Assembly (NCBI GenBank): GCA_043228905.1
Contig: JBHGNT010000009.1
Span: 5,580,001 to 5,644,000, forward strand
Source: Azolla caroliniana
Taxonomy: Eukaryota > Polypodiophyta
Reading direction: 5' to 3'
Length of the DNA: 64,000 nt
A program made the translations under genes and the position numbers. Under the pieces are notes generated by a model. The model saw nothing but the letters and a program-made list of their open reading frames with translations, was not told the origin of the DNA and made no database searches. Below are positions 60,027 to 64,000 of the stretch, in pieces. The stretch's first letter is position 1. Every line of letters starts with the position of its first letter.

Positions 60027-60335
60027 GTATAAATATGGCTTAGGGCAATCACTCTATGCGTGTTGTAATTGCTGTATAGAGCGAGAGCGACTTAGAGAGA
60101 GTGTGAGATACAGAGAAATACTCTGTTGTAACTGCCGGTTGGCGAAGAAACAGAGCTCGAGGTCATTGCCTCCAAGGCTCTAATAGTCGGAGTCTCTGGG
60201 CTCCTGTGATTTTTCCCATTCAGGTTTTTCCACGTAAACATCTTGTGTACTTCTATTCGCATTCATGTGTTGCACTCTTATGGAAGTAATTCAAGACTCG
60301 ATCGTGGCTGAGCAGTATTCCACACTATTCCTCAA
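60027..60335 (+). repeat. 5' LTR of copia I, right piece
   Basis: Runs from the duplicated GTATA through AATATGGCTTAGGGC to about CTATTCCTCA. The primer site TGGTATCAGAGC follows at 60340-60351. Read across K, the TATA box would be AAGTATAAATATGG. Confidence 0.8.
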
Positions 60336-60365
60336 AAACTGGTATCAGAGCAAACAACACAGAAG

Positions 60366-63300
60366 ATGGAAGAATCGTTTGGCAGCATGTTAAACCTCAC
60401 CGGCTCCAACTACTCAGTTTGGAAGTCGAAGATGAGGGATATGCTGGTGGTTAAAGATCTTTGGTTGCCGGATCAGTTTGGGGACAAGAGATCGGATAAT
60501 ATCGACACCACAATGTCGGAGGTGATGCACATGAAGACGATGACATACATCATGTGCTTCATCGACATGAGCCTGTACAACAATTTCAACGACGAGAGAA
60601 AGGGAATGTCGGCAATCACGACAAGTGAAGAAGAATTGATGCTCATTACCGAAGAGAATGAGTTAAACCTTGTCGGTGAAGAGACAACATGGGTTGTTGA
60701 TTCGGGAGCGTCATTCCACCTGACACCGGATCGGAAATGCTTCTCATCCTACACAGCTTGTGATCATGGTTGTGTCCGGATGGGGAATGAAGGTACATGC
60801 CAAATTATCTGCATAGGAGATGTGTTGTTGACGACATCAACCGGATGCAAATTGCAGCTAAAGGATGTCCAACATGTTCCGGACGTTCGACTTAACCTGA
60901 TATCAGCCAGTCGGCTAGATGATGAAGGCTACACGGGTAGCATCCGGAACGTTGTTATGAAGTTCAACAAGGGAAGCTTGATAGTGGCTCGAGCCTGGAA
61001 GATCAACACACTTTGCTTGATGAATGCTCGGATATGCCGGGAAGAAGTGAACGTAGCATCCGACACTACCGGTGAGCTGTGCCACAAAAGATTATGTCAC
61101 ATGAGTGAGAAGGGGATGAAGAGGCTTGCCAAAGACAATCTTATTCCGGTAAAGGACGTGCAACTTGAGAAGTGCACCGATTGCTTGGCCGGCAAGCAAA
61201 ACCGAACCTCCTTCTAGTCAAGACCACCGATGAGACAGAATCCACCACTGGAGCTGGTGCATACCGATGTATGTCAAGTGGACACAAAGTCACATCCCAG
61301 ATCGCAGTACTTTGTGACGTTCATACATGACCATAGCCGGAAGTTGTGGGTTTCTCCATGGAAGACGAAGGATCAGGCGCTATCCGTCTACAAGGAGCTC
61401 GACACGAGAGTGGAAAGAGAAACCGGCCGGAAGCTGAAGGTGGTTCGACCAGATAATGTAGGAGAATACCAAGAGCAGTTTGAGGAGTACTGCCTGTTGC
61501 AGGGAATTCGGCTTGAGTTTACTATGCCGAAGACGCCGGAACTAAACGGGTTGGCCGAAAGGATGAACCAGACCATAATGGAGAGAGTCCGGAGCATGCT
61601 AGCACATGCAAAGTTACCCAAAACGTTTTGGGTTGAGGCGCTACTCACCTCAGAAAGTTCAGGTGTCTCGCATATGGGCATGTTGCAAAGGACAAGAGAG
61701 CCAAGTTGGATCTGAAGTCCAAGCCATGCATATTCTTTGGAAATGGCGATGATGAGTTCGGCATCTGGTCGACAAGAAGGTGTTCTGGAGTCGGGTCATA
61801 GTCTTCATGGAAGACAAGACCATTCCCGACTGGGAGTCAGAGAAGAAGGTGATGAACTCCAGAACATTCAATGAAAACCGGCTTGAGGACACAAGGACAT
61901 ACTCGGTTGAAAACCAGACGCTAGTCGGTAACTGGATGACACTCGACGAACCGACCAGATATGGACAAGAAACCGAAACGACTGAACAAGAAGAAGAAGA
62001 AGAAGACATTGGAACCGAACAAGATCCCAAATCGGATGAGGATGAGGAAGAAACGAAGGAACTAGCAATCAGAAACCAAGAATGGAAATATCCTCTCCGA
62101 GAGAGAAGAGCCCCAGAAGATTTCTTCGATGAGGGTGAGCCGGAAAGCTTCGAAGAAGCAAAGAGAGACACCCACAGCCGCAAGTGATTGAGTACCATGC
62201 AGGATGAGATGGATTCCCTGCGTGAGAACCACACATATGAACTAACGGAGTTGGCGAAAGGGAAGAGAGCACTCCGGAACAAGTGGGTGTACACGTTGAA
62301 ACCGGGAGATGACGGAAATACACCCAGGTATAAGACCCGAATCGTGGTGAAGGGCTTCCAACAGAAGAAAGGAGTGGACTTCGATGAGATCTTTGCCCCA
62401 TTAGTAAAGATGACATCCATCCAGACGATATTGGGCATAGCGGCAAACATGGACCTCGAGGTAGAGCAATTGGACGTCAAGACGGCATTCCTACATGGTG
62501 ACCTCTAAGAAGAGATCTACATGCATCAAATGGAAGGATTTGAGAGGAAAGGGAAGGCGCACCTGGTGTGCCGGCTGAAGAAGAGCATATACGGACTAAA
62601 GAAGGCTCCCTGGTAATGGTACCGGAAGTTCGACTCCTTCATGACCGACCAAGGGTACCACAAGACGAAGGCAGATCACCGTGTGTTTGTGAAGAAATTT
62701 GATGGAGGAGATTTTCTGATACTCCTCCTATATGTAGATCATATGTTGATCGTCGGACAAGACCAAGGCAAGATTCGGATGCTCAAGAAGGCTCTGAACC
62801 AGACCTTCTCAATAAAAGACTTGGGGCGGGCAAGATAGATATTGGGAATGCACATCATCCGGGACCGGTCGAAGAAGTTGTGGTTGTCACAGGAGAAGTA
62901 TGTGACAAAGGTGCTTCAACGGTTCAACATGTCGGAGGCGAAACCGGTCGGATCAACATTTCCGGCAAACTGCAGATCGTCGGACAAGACCAAGGCAAGA
63001 TTCGGATGCTCAAGAAGGCTCTGAACCAGACCTTCTCAATAAAAGACTTGGGGCGGGCAAGACAGATATTGGGAATGCACATCATCCGGGACCGGTCGAA
63101 GAAGTTGTGGTTGTCACAGGAGAAGTATGTGACAAAGGTGCTTCAACGGTTCAACATGTCGGAGGCGAAACCGGTCGGATCAACATTTCTGGCAAACTGC
63201 AAGCTATCCGGAAAACAAAGAACGAGGACAAAGGTGGAGAAGACAGATATGATGAAGATACCATATGCCTCTGCCGTCAAGAGCTTGATGTACATGATGG

Positions 63301-63991
63301 TATGTACCCAACGGGATATCAAATATGGAATCGGAGTGGTGATCCGGTTCATGAGCAATCCCAGAAGAGAGCACTAGAACGCGGTCAAGTGGATACTCAG
63401 GTATCTGAAAGGCACCTCGAGTATGTGCCTCTGGTTTAGCTCTGAAAAACCCCAACTCGATGGTTGCACAGATTTGGATATGTTGGTTGATGCAGATACT
63501 AGCTAGTCGACATTTTAGATATGTCATGACTTATGCAGGAGGAGTTGTATCATGGTAGTCGAGGCTGTAGAAGACGGTTGCATTGTAAACCATGGAGGCG
63601 GAGTACATGCTAGTTGTAGAAGCCGACAAGGAGATAATCTGGATGAAGGAATTCATCAGAGAGCATGGCAGTTGTAGAAGCCAGCAAGGAGATAATCTGG
63701 ATGAAGGACTTCATCAGAGAGCTAGGGATCCAACAGGAGGAATACCGGCTCTACTGTGATAGTCAAAGTGTCATCAACCTTGCAAAGAATGCGGCCTACC
63801 ATTCCTGGACGAAACATATCCAGCAAAGGTACCATTGGATCCGGGAGAAAGTAGAAAATCAAGAGTTTGTGATGACGAAGATCCACATGGAGGAGAATGA
63901 GTCGGATATGCTGACCAAGGTGTTGACAACCAACATGCTGGACGCGTGCCTAAAGCGGATCGGGCTAACAAGTCATCCCATGCCGGAGTGA
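60366..63991 (+). pseudogene. Copia I gag-pol relic with gag deletion
   Basis: Starts MEESFGSMLNLTGSNYSVWK. After about 80 codons an in-frame deletion (near 60600) joins early gag to the protease region, so capsid and zinc knuckle are gone. Protease VVDSGASFHLT (about 60700) and pre-integrase CHKRLCHM...CTDCLAGK are open to 61217. Integrase (61230-61715) keeps TPELNGLAERMNQT. RT (62188-62508) keeps RNKWVYTLK and VEQLDVKTAFLHGDL. The catalytic box reads YVDH instead of YVDD (about 62731). A 227-bp tandem duplication (62748-63201) and a 58-bp one (about 63612-63727) shift the frame. RNase H ends LDACLKRIGLTSHPMPE and TGA. GAAGGGGGAGA, the expected polypurine tract, closes the window. Confidence 0.92.
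62748..63201 (+). repeat. 227-bp tandem duplication within copia I RT
   Basis: Copies 62748-62974 and 62975-63201 begin GATCGTCGGACAAGACC in both and are nearly identical. The length is not a multiple of three, so the duplication shifts the frame. It is private to this copy as far as the window shows. Confidence 0.93.
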
Positions 63992-64000
63992 AGGGGGAGA

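Overview
This window looks like plant nuclear DNA from a large, repeat-rich genome. It has nested Ty3/gypsy and Ty1/copia retrotransposons, initiator-tRNA-Met and tRNA-Asp primer sites, Mutator-type MITEs, a pentatricopeptide-repeat (PPR) relic and a broken gene with short GT-AG introns. The PPR relic and the mix of elements suggest a seedless vascular plant such as a fern or lycophyte, but that is only an inference. I see no intact single-copy host gene, rRNA, tRNA or CRISPR array.

Layout. 1-3911: right part of a decayed Ty3/gypsy element (A) with its 3' LTR. 3917-4474: a likely solo LTR on the minus strand. 4475-13536: relic of a class-beta N4/N6-type DNA methyltransferase gene, split by a 7.9-kb terminal-inverted-repeat element (T1, 4929-12825) with an 8-bp target duplication. 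T1 carries about 6 kb of ACAT/AC satellite, two Mutator-like MITEs with 9-bp target duplications, and an unidentified ORF at 11122. 13537-17780: AT-rich DNA with one exon-like relic and a PPR fragment. 18176-23162: copia element D (TSD GTTTC), inserted in a minus-strand LTR-like remnant. 23510-27480: gag-protease part of a tRNA-Asp-primed gypsy element (E). 27420-31283: minus-strand gypsy gag, coiled-coil and pol fragments. 31682-33600: copia fragment F.

33681-49838 is a three-level nest. Old gypsy element B carries in its 3' LTR a TIR transposon (T2), which carries a very young gypsy element C (41978-49322). C belongs to the same family as A and B and has near-identical LTRs, an intact gag-protease ORF, and a pol ORF broken by one TAG. 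49839-54390 is a patchwork of a second T2 end, a copia 3' end with its LTR (G), and two minus-strand copia fragments (H, J). Copia K (54449-60026, TSD GTATA) sits in the TATA region of the 5' LTR of copia I, whose damaged coding region runs to the window end.

How the parts relate. A, B and C form one family defined by a tRNA-Trp primer site, a DHG protease motif fused to Gag, a separate pol ORF in another frame after a conserved hairpin, and paired LTR hairpins. The methyltransferase plus T1 is the least ordinary feature. Removing T1 and one TSD copy restores the reading frame across the junction. Nearly all coding regions are broken, so the window is mainly a record of insertion order.
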